Shown here piece after piece: positions 51,894-61,436 of a stretch of 64,000 bases of DNA. The stretch is from Ensifer sp. BR816. Lineage in GTDB: Bacteria; Pseudomonadota; Alphaproteobacteria; Rhizobiales; Rhizobiaceae. The stretch spans positions 3,124,604 through 3,188,603 of the forward strand of contig NZ_KB905370.1 of the NCBI RefSeq assembly GCF_000378985.1. The letters run 5' to 3'. The notes beneath the pieces were generated by a model that searched no databases, was not told the DNA's origin, and saw only the letters and a program-made list of their open reading frames with translations. Every line of letters begins with the position of its first letter. The first letter of the stretch is position 1. The position numbers and the translations under genes were made by a program.

Positions 51894-53192
51894 ATGACCA
51901 CTGAAACGAAGACTGCCTCGCCGGCGAAGGGCATCTCGCGGCGCTCGCTCTTGAAGACCGGTGCCGCCGCGGTCGGCGCCATCGCGGGCTCCGGCGCCAT
52001 CACCGGCTTCCCGACCATCTGGGCGCAGAACCCGATCACGCTTCGCCAGTTCGGCACCGGTGTCTCGAACATCAACGCGATCGCCGAGAAGTGCAAGGAA
52101 GACCTCGGCATCACGCTCGAAATGACCGCGACCGACTCCGACGCCGCCGCCCAGCGGGCCGTCACCCAGCCGGATTCTTACGACATCGCCGACATCGAAT
52201 ACTGGATTGCCAAGAAGGTCTTCCCGAGCGGCGTCATGCAGCCGATGGATGTCAGCAAGATCAAGTATTACGACAAGATCGTGCCGCTCTTCATCGACGG
52301 CAAGCTGAAACCCGACAGCGTGGTCGCCCAGGGCACGGCGCCGCACACCGTCGGCTTCGTCGAGGCGCAAGATTCCAAAACCTTCGCCAAGGAGCCGACG
52401 CAGTGGATGACGCTCATCCCCACCATCTACAACGCCGACACGCTCGGCATTCGCCCGGATCTCGTCGGCCGCGAGATCACCACTTGGGCCGACATCATGG
52501 ATCCTGCCTTCAAGGGCAAAGCGGCGATCCTCAACATCCCGTCGATCGGCATCATGGACGCCGCAATGATCATGGAGGCCATGGGCAACATCAAATATGC
52601 CGACAAGGGCAACATGACGACGGACGAGATCGACCAGACGATCGATTTCCTCATCAAGGCCAAGCAGGATGGCCAGTTCCGCGCCTTCTGGAAGTCCTTC
52701 GACGAGAGCGTCAACCTCATGGCCTCCGGCGAGGTCGTCATCCAGTCGATGTGGTCGCCGGCCGTTGCCGCCGTGCGTTCGAAGGGCATTGCCTGCAAGT
52801 ACCAGCCGCTGAAGGAAGGCTATCGCGCCTGGGGCGGCGGCCTCGGCCTTGCCGCGCATCTTGAGGGCGCACAGCTCGACGCGGCTTACGAATACATCAA
52901 CTGGTATCTCTCCGGCTGGGTCGGCGCCTATCTCAACCGCCAGGGTTATTATTCGGCCGCCATGGAAACCGCGAAGACCCACATGTCCGAGGATGAATGG
53001 GGCTTCTGGGTCGAGGGCAAGCCCGCCAAGGGCGATATCCTCTCTCCGGAAGGCAAGGTGATGGAAAAGGCCGGAGCAGTCCGCGACGGTGGCTCGTTCG
53101 AGGAACGCATGGGCAAGGTCGCCTGCTGGAACTCGGTGATGGACGAGGACCGCTACATGGTGCGCCGCTGGAACGAATTCATCGCGGCTTAA
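51894..53192 (+). CDS. Tat-exported ABC substrate-binding protein (polyamine/spermidine-type)
   Basis: 432 residues from the ATG at 51894 with AAGGGGAA upstream. Twin-arginine signal SRRSLLKTGAAAVGAIAG, then a periplasmic binding fold: VAQGTAPHTVGFVEAQ, LGIRPDLVGREITTWADIMDP (PotD-like) and AAHLEGAQLDAAYEYINWYLSG. Ligand unknown; a racemase at the operon end suggests an amino acid or hydantoin derivative. Followed by a 91-bp palindromic repeat. Confidence 0.9.
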   Translation: MTTETKTASPAKGISRRSLLKTGAAAVGAIAGSGAITGFPTIWAQNPITLRQFGTGVSNINAIAEKCKEDLGITLEMTATDSDAAAQRAVTQPDSYDIADIEYWIAKKVFPSGVMQPMDVSKIKYYDKIVPLFIDGKLKPDSVVAQGTAPHTVGFVEAQDSKTFAKEPTQWMTLIPTIYNADTLGIRPDLVGREITTWADIMDPAFKGKAAILNIPSIGIMDAAMIMEAMGNIKYADKGNMTTDEIDQTIDFLIKAKQDGQFRAFWKSFDESVNLMASGEVVIQSMWSPAVAAVRSKGIACKYQPLKEGYRAWGGGLGLAAHLEGAQLDAAYEYINWYLSGWVGAYLNRQGYYSAAMETAKTHMSEDEWGFWVEGKPAKGDILSPEGKVMEKAGAVRDGGSFEERMGKVACWNSVMDEDRYMVRRWNEFIAA

Positions 53193-53208
53193 GCTACGCT
53201 ACCTCATT

Positions 53209-53299
53209 CCCCTCCCCAACCCTCCCCACAAGGGGGAGGGGGTCCGGAGAGGGCGCGCACAAAAGCTCCCTCCCCCTTGTGGGGAGGGTTGGGGAGGGG
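53209..53299. repeat. 91-bp GC-rich palindromic repeat element
   Basis: Perfect 32-bp inverted arms at 53209-53240 and 53268-53299 around a 27-base centre, in the gap between binding-protein and permease genes. Each arm itself includes the CCCTCCCC-ACA-AGGGGGAGGG motif common in rhizobial intergenic repeats (RIME-like). In RNA it would form a very stable hairpin within the operon. Confidence 0.9.
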
Positions 53300-53350
53300 T
53301 CTTCCGGCTCCTCCCCATAGAAGTTTCCACAATGTCGGTCAGGATGGCAG

Positions 53351-54268
53351 ATGGCGACGATCGCTTCCACAGAACCAAATGAGACGAGCGGGCGCGCGCG
53401 AAGCGGCGGCCTCCGGTTGCCCCCGCGCTCGCTGGTCGCCTATCTCCAGGCCACACCCCTTCTCCTGATCCTCGGCTTCTTCTTCATCCTGCCGATCCTC
53501 ACCATCATTGTCGTCAGCTTCTGGGACTACGATTTCGCCGGGCTCTACCCGGATTTCCTGGCGATGAACTATGCCGATACGCTCGGCTCCTGGGTCACCT
53601 GGAAGACCTATCTCAATACGCTGAAGTTCACGGCGATCACCTGGGCACTGACGCTCGTCATCGGCTTCTGGGTCGCCTATTTCCTCGCCTTTCACATCCG
53701 CACGACGACGATGCAGATGGTGCTCTTCCTCGTCTGCACCGTGCCTTTCCTCACCTCCAACATCATCCGGATGATCTCCTGGATCCCGGTCCTTGGCCGC
53801 AACGGCCTCGTCAACTCCACGCTGGTCCAACTCGGCATCATACCCCAGCCGATCGAATGGCTGCTCTATTCCGATTTCGCCGTCGTGCTCGCCATGGTGC
53901 ATCTCAACACGCTGTTCATGGTGACGCCGATCTTCAATACGCTGATACGCATCGACCGCTCGCTGATCGAGGCGGCGCGCGATTGTGGCGCGACCGGCTG
54001 GCAGGTGCTCTGGAATGTCATCCTGCCCTTGGCGAAGCCCGGCATGGCGATCGGCTCGATCTTCGTCGTGACACTGGTCATGGCCGACTTCTCGACCGTT
54101 CAAGTCATGTCGGGCGGCCAGAGCGCGTCGGTCGCGTTGATGATGAAGAACCAGATGTCGCTGCTGCAATACCCGGCGGCGGCCGCCAATGCTGTCGTGC
54201 TGCTCATCGTGGTGCTGCTGATGGTCGCGGCGATCCTCAGTGTCGTCGATATTCGCAAGGAGCTCTGA
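53351..54268 (+). CDS. ABC transporter permease (PotB-like)
   Basis: 305 residues with six main helices (LLILGFFFILPILTIIVVSF first) and a PotB-type EAA loop (LIEAARDCGATGWQVLWNVILPLAKPGM). Start ATG at 53351 with AGGATGG upstream. Gives way to the second permease after one base. Confidence 0.9.
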   Translation: MATIASTEPNETSGRARSGGLRLPPRSLVAYLQATPLLLILGFFFILPILTIIVVSFWDYDFAGLYPDFLAMNYADTLGSWVTWKTYLNTLKFTAITWALTLVIGFWVAYFLAFHIRTTTMQMVLFLVCTVPFLTSNIIRMISWIPVLGRNGLVNSTLVQLGIIPQPIEWLLYSDFAVVLAMVHLNTLFMVTPIFNTLIRIDRSLIEAARDCGATGWQVLWNVILPLAKPGMAIGSIFVVTLVMADFSTVQVMSGGQSASVALMMKNQMSLLQYPAAAANAVVLLIVVLLMVAAILSVVDIRKEL

Positions 54269-54269
54269 C

Positions 54270-55091
54270 ATGAACCACGAAAGACGCGGCAAGGAATTCT
54301 ATGTGCTCGCAGCCTTCTTCGCGCTGTTCGTGCTGTTCCTCTATGGCCCGCTGTCGGCGGTCCTGATCCTCTCCTTCCAGGGACCTGACGGCGGCCTCAC
54401 CTTCCCGCTGAACGGTGTCTCGTTGCACTGGTTCTACAATCTCTTCGAGAAGCAGGCGGTCGGCGATTTCGGCGCCTCGTTTCGGCGTTCCTTCACGCTG
54501 GGGCTGATGGTCGTGGTGGTCAACGTCGTCGTCGCGCTGCTTGCCGGCCTTGCCTTCCGCTATCGTTTCCGCGGCTCGACGGCGCTGTTCTACGTGACCG
54601 TCGCAAGCCTCGTGGTGCCGTCGATCATCATCTCGCTCGGGATCGGCGTCGTCTTCCAGCAGTTCGGATTGAAGCCCGCCTGGTACTCATCCGGCTTCGG
54701 CGCGCATCTCACCTGGACGCTGCCCTTCGGTGTGCTGATCATGTTCGCGGTGTTCAACCGCTTCTCGCCCGCCTACGAGGAGGCCGCGCGCGATCTCGGC
54801 GCAACGCCATGGCAGACCTTCCGCCACGTGGTGCTACCGATGATCGCGCCCAGCCTGATCGGCGTCGGCCTGTTCGGCTTTACCCTCTCCTATGACGAGT
54901 TCGCCCGCACGCTGATGACCTCCGGCAGCTACAACACGCTGCCGCTCGAAATCTACGGCATGACCACCAATGTGACGACGCCGGTGCTTTACGCGCTCGG
55001 CACGGTGACGACGCTGTTCTCCTTCACCATCATCCTCGTGGCGCTTGCCATCATTCTGATGCTGAGGCGCCGGCCGGCAAGGATAAGCTGA
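54270..55091 (+). CDS. ABC transporter permease (PotC-like)
   Basis: 273 residues from the ATG at 54270 with AAGGAG upstream. Six helices and EAA loop (AYEEAARDLGATPWQTFRHVVLPMIAPSLIG). Forms the heterodimeric channel with the PotB-like permease. The racemase gene follows after 5 bases. Confidence 0.9.
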   Translation: MNHERRGKEFYVLAAFFALFVLFLYGPLSAVLILSFQGPDGGLTFPLNGVSLHWFYNLFEKQAVGDFGASFRRSFTLGLMVVVVNVVVALLAGLAFRYRFRGSTALFYVTVASLVVPSIIISLGIGVVFQQFGLKPAWYSSGFGAHLTWTLPFGVLIMFAVFNRFSPAYEEAARDLGATPWQTFRHVVLPMIAPSLIGVGLFGFTLSYDEFARTLMTSGSYNTLPLEIYGMTTNVTTPVLYALGTVTTLFSFTIILVALAIILMLRRRPARIS

Positions 55092-55096
55092 CATCC

Positions 55097-55834
55097 ATGC
55101 GCATTCTGATTGTCAATCCGAACACCACCGTCTCGATGACCGAAAAGGCCGCACAGGCTGCGCGAGCGGTCGCTGCTCACGGCACCGAAATCATCGCGGC
55201 CACGTCGAAGGGCGGACCTGCCTCGATCGAAGGGCACTACGACGGAGCGATCGCCGTGCCCGGCCTGCTTGCAGAAATCCGCGCGGGAGAAGCGGCGGGA
55301 GCGGATGCCGCGATCATCGCCTGCTTCGACGATACGGGCCTGGAGGCTGCGCGAGCGCTCGCCGATATCCCGGTCGTCGGGCTCTGTGAATCCGCGGTGA
55401 TGACCGCCGCTCTGCTTGCGCAGCGCTTCACCGTCGTCACGACGCTCGAGCGCTCACGCGTCCTTATCGAAAACTTGATCAGGCACTACGGGATGGGCGA
55501 TCGGGCGAAGGTCCGCGCCGCCGATATCCCGGTCCTCGAACTGGAGGACAAGGCCTCCGGCGCGCTCGTCAGGCTCAAGCGACAGGTCGAGCGGGCGCTC
55601 GAGGAAGACGGCGCGGAGGCGATCGTGCTCGGTTGCGCCGGCATGGCGGACCTTGCGCAGTCTCTGCAACGCGATTATGGCGTACCCGTCATCGACGGCG
55701 TCTCGGCGGCGGTCAAGCAGGCCGAAGCGCTGGTGGCGCAGGGACTTTCGACCAGCAAGCGCGGCTCCTATGCCTCCCCCCTCCCGAAGCCCTATACGGG
55801 CCTGATGAGCGCCTTCGCGCCAGCATCTGCCTGA
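55097..55834 (+). CDS. Asp/Glu/hydantoin racemase-family protein
   Basis: 245 residues. Both catalytic cysteines are present: IIACFDDTGLEAAR and IVLGCAGMADLAQ, with MRILIVNPNTTVSMTE at the N-terminus. This is the hydantoin racemase/HyuE-like subgroup. Last gene of the GntR-linked ABC operon, implying that an imported chiral amino acid or hydantoin is isomerised before breakdown. Confidence 0.9.
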   Translation: MRILIVNPNTTVSMTEKAAQAARAVAAHGTEIIAATSKGGPASIEGHYDGAIAVPGLLAEIRAGEAAGADAAIIACFDDTGLEAARALADIPVVGLCESAVMTAALLAQRFTVVTTLERSRVLIENLIRHYGMGDRAKVRAADIPVLELEDKASGALVRLKRQVERALEEDGAEAIVLGCAGMADLAQSLQRDYGVPVIDGVSAAVKQAEALVAQGLSTSKRGSYASPLPKPYTGLMSAFAPASA

Positions 55835-55971
55835 TCTGCGCCTAACGGATCCCTCTGGTTGCAGCGGGAAAGGTGGCGTCGCCGCAGTTGCTCCCTTAAT
55901 GCTCGGTTGACAACGCTCTTCGAAGGTTGAAAGAGTGATGCACACTCGAAGCGGGCAGCGTTGGGAGGACT

Positions 55972-58900
55972 ATGTCGATGCGCGCGTTTCTCGCCCTTTC
56001 CACTCTTCTCTTCACGCTTCTTCCCCTTGTTACGCCGGTTACCGCGGCCGAACCCGAGCGCAAGATCGAGATTACCAGCGATGCCGACTATTTCGGCTTC
56101 GACCTGCGCACCGAGCAGAATGTCTCGCTCGACGAGTGCCATAGCGCCTGCATTGCCGACGGCGCCTGCAAGGCCTTCACCTACAATCCAAAGGTGAAGT
56201 GGTGCTTCCTGAAATCGGATTTCAATCAACTGAACACATTCAAGGGGGCCATTGCCGGGAAGGTCGTCGAGACCGTCACCGGCGAGCCGGATCTCGGCGC
56301 ACCCCCTCGCCTCTCCTTCGTCTCGGATGACCTCTTGCAGCAGGCGCGCGACGTCAAGGCCGGGCTCGCCTTGGCCGATGATCAAATGGGTTTCGGCGTC
56401 AACGGGTTGATCGAAGCGGCGCGTCGTCAGTTGACAGCCGGCAACTTCGTCGCCGCGCTCAAGGCATTGCGCGGCGCGCTGGCGATCACCCCGGAAGACG
56501 GCAATTTGTGGCTGGAGACCGCCAGAACGGCCAACCGGTTCAGCGGCGGCACGGATCTGGCGAGCGAGGCGGCCCTTGCCGCGCTCAACGGCTATCAACT
56601 GACGAGGACCGCCCAGAGCCGCGCCGATGCACTCGCCGTTCTCGCCCAGGCGCTCGACAACCTGCAGAACTATCGCGCCGCCCTCAGCGCCTACAAGGCA
56701 AGCCTTGAGCTCGTGCAGGCAAAGACCGTGGAAACGGCCTATCTCGACCTCAAGGCGCGCCAGGGTTTTCGCGTCACTGGCAACACGATCGATGCGGATG
56801 GCGCAAGCCCGCGCGCCTGCGTTCAGTTCTCCGAGCAGCTGTTGAAGAACGGCCCCGATTACGCCTCCTTCGTGACGCTCGACGGCGTTGCCCCGAAGGC
56901 GGTCGAGGCCAAGGGCAGCGAGATCTGCGTCGAAGGCCTGGCGCATGGCCAGCGCTACAAGCTCGTGCTGCGGCAGGGACTGCCCTCCTCCGTCGACGAA
57001 GTCATCGAGACGCCGGTCAGCCTCGACATCTATGTCAAAGACCGCGCGCCGATGGTGCGCTTCACCGGCGACAGCTTCGTGCTGCCGTCGACCGCACGGC
57101 GCGGCATCCCGATCGTCTCGGTCAATACGGAAAGCGCCAATCTCAAGCTCTATCGCATCGGCGACCGCAGCATCTCGTCGCTGCTGACGAGCTCGCAGTT
57201 CCTCACCCAGCTTGACGGCTATAGTGCCGAGCGCATCGAGGCCGAGAGCGGCGAGCTCGTCTGGCAAGGCAGCATCGACATCAGGACCGAACTCAACAAG
57301 GAAGTCGTGACGAGCTTCCCGGTCGACGAGGCGCTGCCGAAGCGCAAACCCGGCGTCTATGTGCTGACGGCGGCGTCCGCGACCGCCCTCAGCCAGGATT
57401 GGGACGCGCGCGCCACGCAATGGTTCGTCGTCTCCGATATCGGTATCTCGACCTATGCCGGAACCGATGGGCTCTCCGTCTTCGCGCGTTCGCTTGCCAG
57501 CGCCAAGCCGCTGGCCGACGTCGAACTGCAGCTGGTTGCCAAGAACAATGAAGTGCTCGGCACCGCCACGACCGACGCGGAAGGCAGAGCGATCTTCGCC
57601 GCCGGGTTGATCCGCGGCACGGCGAGCATGATGCCGGCCGTCATCTCGGCCAGGAAAGGCGAGGATGATTACGTCTTCCTCGATATGACGCGCGCCGGCT
57701 TCGATCTTTCCGACCGCGGCGTCACCGGCCGCGCCGCACCCGGCGCGATCGACATCTACGCCTGGACGGAGCGGGGCATCTACCGGACCGGCGAGACGGT
57801 ACATGCCGCAGCCCTTGCCCGCGACGTCAATGGCCAGGCGATCGAGAACCTGCCGCTCACCTTTGTCTTCCTGCGCCCGGATGGGGTCGAGGACCGCCGT
57901 ATGATCAGCAATGGCGGCAAGCTCGGCGGCCATACGCTCGATCTGCCCGTTCCGGAAAATGCGATGCGCGGCACCTGGACGATGCAGATCTTCACAGACC
58001 CCAAGGGCTCGGCGATCGGCGAGAAGCAGTTCCTCGTCGATGACTTCGTACCCGACCGCACCGAATTCGACCTGACGAGCGAGGCAAAGACCATCGAAGT
58101 CGGCACGCCGATTGAGGTCGCCGTCGACGGTCGCTTTCTCTACGGGGCGCCGGCCGCGGGCCTGACACTCGAAGGCGACGTTGCGGTCAAGCCGACGCGT
58201 GAGAGCGAAGCCTTCAAGGGCTATTTCTTCGGCCTCGCCGATGAGGAAGCAAGCGAAGATACCCGCGTGCCGCTCGAAGGGCTCGAACCGCTCGATCAGG
58301 ACGGAAAGGCCGTTTTTGCCGTCGATCTCGGCGAGGTGCCGGCGACGACGCAATTGCTCGATGCCACGGTCACTGTGCGTATGCGCGAGGCCGGCGGCCG
58401 CGCCGTCGAGCGCGCGTTGACGCTGCCCGTCCAGCCGGACGGGCCGATGATCGGCATCAAGCCGGAATTTCCCGGCGACCTTGCCGAGAACTCCGTCGGC
58501 AAGTTCCATGTCATCGCCATCGACGCCAATGGTGCAAAAGTCTCGATGCCCGGCCTCTTTTGGAAGCTGATCAGCGTCGAGCGGAACTACCAGTGGTATC
58601 GCGACGGCAGCGCCTGGAAATACGAGCCGGTCATCTCGACGAAACAGGTAGCGAACGGGACTGTCGACGTGACCGAGGACGGTGCGTCCGTCGCCGTGCC
58701 GGTCGGCTGGGGCCGCTATCGTCTGGAAATCGAGACCGCGGCCGCCGATGGCCCGACCTCCAGCGTCGAGTTCGATGCCGGCTGGTATGTCGAGGCCACG
58801 TCGACGGAAACGCCGGATGGACTCGAGATCGCCCTCGACAAGGAGAATTACGCGGTCGGCGAGACGGCGAAGCTCAAGGTCTCGCCCCGTTTCGCGGGCG

Positions 58901-61428
58901 AATTGCTGGTGACCGTCGGCACGGAAAACCTGATTGCGACGAAGACCGCAACGATCGCCGAGACGGGCGGCGAAGTGGAGCTGCCGGTGACCGCCGATTG
59001 GGGTGCCGGCGCCTATGTGACTGCGACGCTCTATCGCCCCGGCGAGGCTCAGGAAAGCCGCATGCCGATGCGGGCGATCGGCATCAAGTGGCTCGCCGTC
59101 GATCCGGCCGATCGCAAGCTTGCAGTCAGTCTCGACGCTCCCGAGAAGACTCAGCCGCGCCAACCCCTCGAGATCAACCTCCAGGTACGCGGCGCCGGCG
59201 CGAACGAGGACGCCTATGTCACGGTCGCCGCCGTCGATGTCGGCATCCTGAACCTGACGCGCTATGAGGCGCCCGACCCGGACGGCTGGTATTTCGGCCA
59301 AAGGCGGCTCGGTCTCGAAATCCGCGATCTCTACGGCCGGCTCATCGATGGCTCGCTCGGCGCGACCGGACGGCTGCGCACGGGCGGCGACGGCGGGCAG
59401 ATGCCGCTGCAGGGCAGCCCTCCGACCGAGAAGCTGGTTGCCTTCTTCTCCGGGCCGGTGAAGCTCGACGCCGAAGGCACGGCGCATGTGCGCTTCGACA
59501 TCCCGCAGTTCAACGGCACGGCCCGCGTCATGGCGGTCGCCTGGACGAAGTCCGGCGTCGGCGATGCGGTGAAGGACGTCGTCATCCGCGACCCGATCGT
59601 CGTCACCGCCAGCCTGCCGAAGTTCCTGGCGCCCGCAGACCGGGCCGATCTCAGGCTCGATATCGCCAACACGGACGGACCGGCCGGCGACTATCAGTTG
59701 CAGGTGACCACCAACGGCCCGGTGACCGTCGAACAGACCGGTCCTTCGCAAACCGTGCAACTCGAAGCCGGTGGCAAATCGGCCGTGACGCTGCCGCTCA
59801 CCGGCCAATATCCGGGCAGCGGGCTCGTCACCGTCACGCTTTCGAACGCCGCCGGCCTGTCGCTGGAGCAGGCGGTCAACATCCCGGTCCGCCCGGCCGC
59901 ACTGCCGGTCACCGAGCGCCAGGTCGTTAGCATCGCCGCCGGCAGCAGCCTGACCGTCGACGATCAATTGCTCGCCGACAGCCTGCTGCAGGGTGCCTCG
60001 GTCAGCCTCAACGTCACCCGCTCGGCCGCTTTCGACATCCCGGCGCTGCTGATGTCGCTCGACCGCTATCCCTATGGCTGCGCCGAACAGACGACGAGCC
60101 GCGCCCTGCCGCTGCTCTATCTCAGCGAGCTCTCCAAACAATCCGGGCTTGCCGAAGACGGCGAGGTGGCGAAGCGGGTGCAGGAGGCGATCTACCGCGT
60201 GCTTTCTTACCAGTCCTCTTCGGGGAGCTTCGGCCTGTGGAGCCCCGGCTCCGGCGATCTCTGGCTCGACGCCTACGTCACCGACTTCCTGACCCGCGCC
60301 CGCGAGCAGAAGTTCGACGTGCCGGAACAGGCGATGGTGCAGGCGCTCGAGAACCTGCAGAACGCGCTGAGCTATGAGACGAACGTCAAGGATCGCGGCA
60401 ACGAGATCGCCTATGCGCTCTACGTGCTCGCCCGCAACCGTAAGGCCGCGATCAGCGATCTTCGCTACTATGCCGACACGCTGCTTTCGGATTTCCCGAC
60501 ACCGCTTGCCAAGGCGCACATCGCCGCAGCACTCGGGCTCTACGGCGATGCCGGACGGTCGCAGGACATCTTCGCGGCCGCCGTCAACATGTCGACCGGG
60601 CTCGTCAATGTCAGCCTCGCCCGTTCCGACTACGGCTCGTCGCTGCGCGACGATGCGGCGGTGCTAGCGCTCGCGGCCGAAAGCCGGCCGGTGCCGCCGA
60701 TCATCCCGGAACTTTCGAAGATCGTCGCCAGGGAGTGGGAGCAGGCCCGTTACACCAGCACCCAGGAACAGGCCTGGATGCTGCTCGCCGCGCGCGCCGT
60801 CCAGCACGGCGACGAGGATATGAAGCTCGAGGTCAACGGCGCCCAGCGCACCGGCAGCTATGCCGCACGGATGACGGGTGATGCGCTGATCGAGCATCCC
60901 GTCGTCATCCGCAACAATGGCACTGACCCCGTTTCCGCCGTGGTGACCACCGTTGCGGCACCCGCCCAGCCGCTCTCGGCCGGCGGCGACGGCTTCGCCA
61001 TCGAGCGAACCTATTACACACTCGACGGCGCCGAGGCGAATGTCAGCCAGGCACGGCAGAACGAACGCTACGTGGTCGTGCTGAAGGCGACGGAGAGCAA
61101 CGACTGGCCGTCGCGCGTGCTGATCACCGACCTGCTCCCGGCCGGCTTCGAGATCGACAATCCGAGCCTCGTCGACAGTGCCCAACTCTCGAATTTCGAA
61201 TGGATCGGCGAGGTCCAGGCCGCCCACACCGAGTTCCGCAGCGACCGCTTCGTCGCGGCCTTCGACCGGTCGACCGGCGACAATCGCGAGATTACGCTCG
61301 CCTATGTCGTGCGCGCGGTGACGCCCGGAACCTACGATCATCCGGCCGCAAGCGTCGAGGACATGTACCGGCCGCAGTTCTCGGCACGCACGGCGACGGG
61401 CCGCATGGAGGTGCTGGCGGCACAGTAG
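55972..61428 (+). CDS. Bacterial alpha-2-macroglobulin family protein with N-terminal PAN/Apple-like domain
   Basis: 1818 residues. Sec signal peptide (cleavage after TAA, residue 26) with no lipobox cysteine, unlike the lipoprotein YfhM. A PAN/Apple-like module holds Cys56, 60, 66 and 78 (residues ~40-85). Macroglobulin-type beta domains follow, then the thioester motif GCAEQ (Cys1370-Gln1373) in YPYGCAEQTTSRALPLL, and a C-terminal receptor-binding-like region. Such proteins trap proteases in the periplasm and pair with PbpC. GGGAGGAC precedes the ATG. pbpC follows after 8 bases. Confidence 0.94.
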   Translation: MSMRAFLALSTLLFTLLPLVTPVTAAEPERKIEITSDADYFGFDLRTEQNVSLDECHSACIADGACKAFTYNPKVKWCFLKSDFNQLNTFKGAIAGKVVETVTGEPDLGAPPRLSFVSDDLLQQARDVKAGLALADDQMGFGVNGLIEAARRQLTAGNFVAALKALRGALAITPEDGNLWLETARTANRFSGGTDLASEAALAALNGYQLTRTAQSRADALAVLAQALDNLQNYRAALSAYKASLELVQAKTVETAYLDLKARQGFRVTGNTIDADGASPRACVQFSEQLLKNGPDYASFVTLDGVAPKAVEAKGSEICVEGLAHGQRYKLVLRQGLPSSVDEVIETPVSLDIYVKDRAPMVRFTGDSFVLPSTARRGIPIVSVNTESANLKLYRIGDRSISSLLTSSQFLTQLDGYSAERIEAESGELVWQGSIDIRTELNKEVVTSFPVDEALPKRKPGVYVLTAASATALSQDWDARATQWFVVSDIGISTYAGTDGLSVFARSLASAKPLADVELQLVAKNNEVLGTATTDAEGRAIFAAGLIRGTASMMPAVISARKGEDDYVFLDMTRAGFDLSDRGVTGRAAPGAIDIYAWTERGIYRTGETVHAAALARDVNGQAIENLPLTFVFLRPDGVEDRRMISNGGKLGGHTLDLPVPENAMRGTWTMQIFTDPKGSAIGEKQFLVDDFVPDRTEFDLTSEAKTIEVGTPIEVAVDGRFLYGAPAAGLTLEGDVAVKPTRESEAFKGYFFGLADEEASEDTRVPLEGLEPLDQDGKAVFAVDLGEVPATTQLLDATVTVRMREAGGRAVERALTLPVQPDGPMIGIKPEFPGDLAENSVGKFHVIAIDANGAKVSMPGLFWKLISVERNYQWYRDGSAWKYEPVISTKQVANGTVDVTEDGASVAVPVGWGRYRLEIETAAADGPTSSVEFDAGWYVEATSTETPDGLEIALDKENYAVGETAKLKVSPRFAGELLVTVGTENLIATKTATIAETGGEVELPVTADWGAGAYVTATLYRPGEAQESRMPMRAIGIKWLAVDPADRKLAVSLDAPEKTQPRQPLEINLQVRGAGANEDAYVTVAAVDVGILNLTRYEAPDPDGWYFGQRRLGLEIRDLYGRLIDGSLGATGRLRTGGDGGQMPLQGSPPTEKLVAFFSGPVKLDAEGTAHVRFDIPQFNGTARVMAVAWTKSGVGDAVKDVVIRDPIVVTASLPKFLAPADRADLRLDIANTDGPAGDYQLQVTTNGPVTVEQTGPSQTVQLEAGGKSAVTLPLTGQYPGSGLVTVTLSNAAGLSLEQAVNIPVRPAALPVTERQVVSIAAGSSLTVDDQLLADSLLQGASVSLNVTRSAAFDIPALLMSLDRYPYGCAEQTTSRALPLLYLSELSKQSGLAEDGEVAKRVQEAIYRVLSYQSSSGSFGLWSPGSGDLWLDAYVTDFLTRAREQKFDVPEQAMVQALENLQNALSYETNVKDRGNEIAYALYVLARNRKAAISDLRYYADTLLSDFPTPLAKAHIAAALGLYGDAGRSQDIFAAAVNMSTGLVNVSLARSDYGSSLRDDAAVLALAAESRPVPPIIPELSKIVAREWEQARYTSTQEQAWMLLAARAVQHGDEDMKLEVNGAQRTGSYAARMTGDALIEHPVVIRNNGTDPVSAVVTTVAAPAQPLSAGGDGFAIERTYYTLDGAEANVSQARQNERYVVVLKATESNDWPSRVLITDLLPAGFEIDNPSLVDSAQLSNFEWIGEVQAAHTEFRSDRFVAAFDRSTGDNREITLAYVVRAVTPGTYDHPAASVEDMYRPQFSARTATGRMEVLAAQ

Positions 61429-61436
61429 TAGGCGCG

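Noticed and set aside
55792-60519. 1575-codon open frame on the minus strand opposite the macroglobulin gene
   Set aside because: It is a mirror of the high-GC codon pattern of the sense gene. The sense product has a signal peptide, Cys module and thioester; the antisense product has low-complexity Arg/Gly/Asp sequence and no family features.
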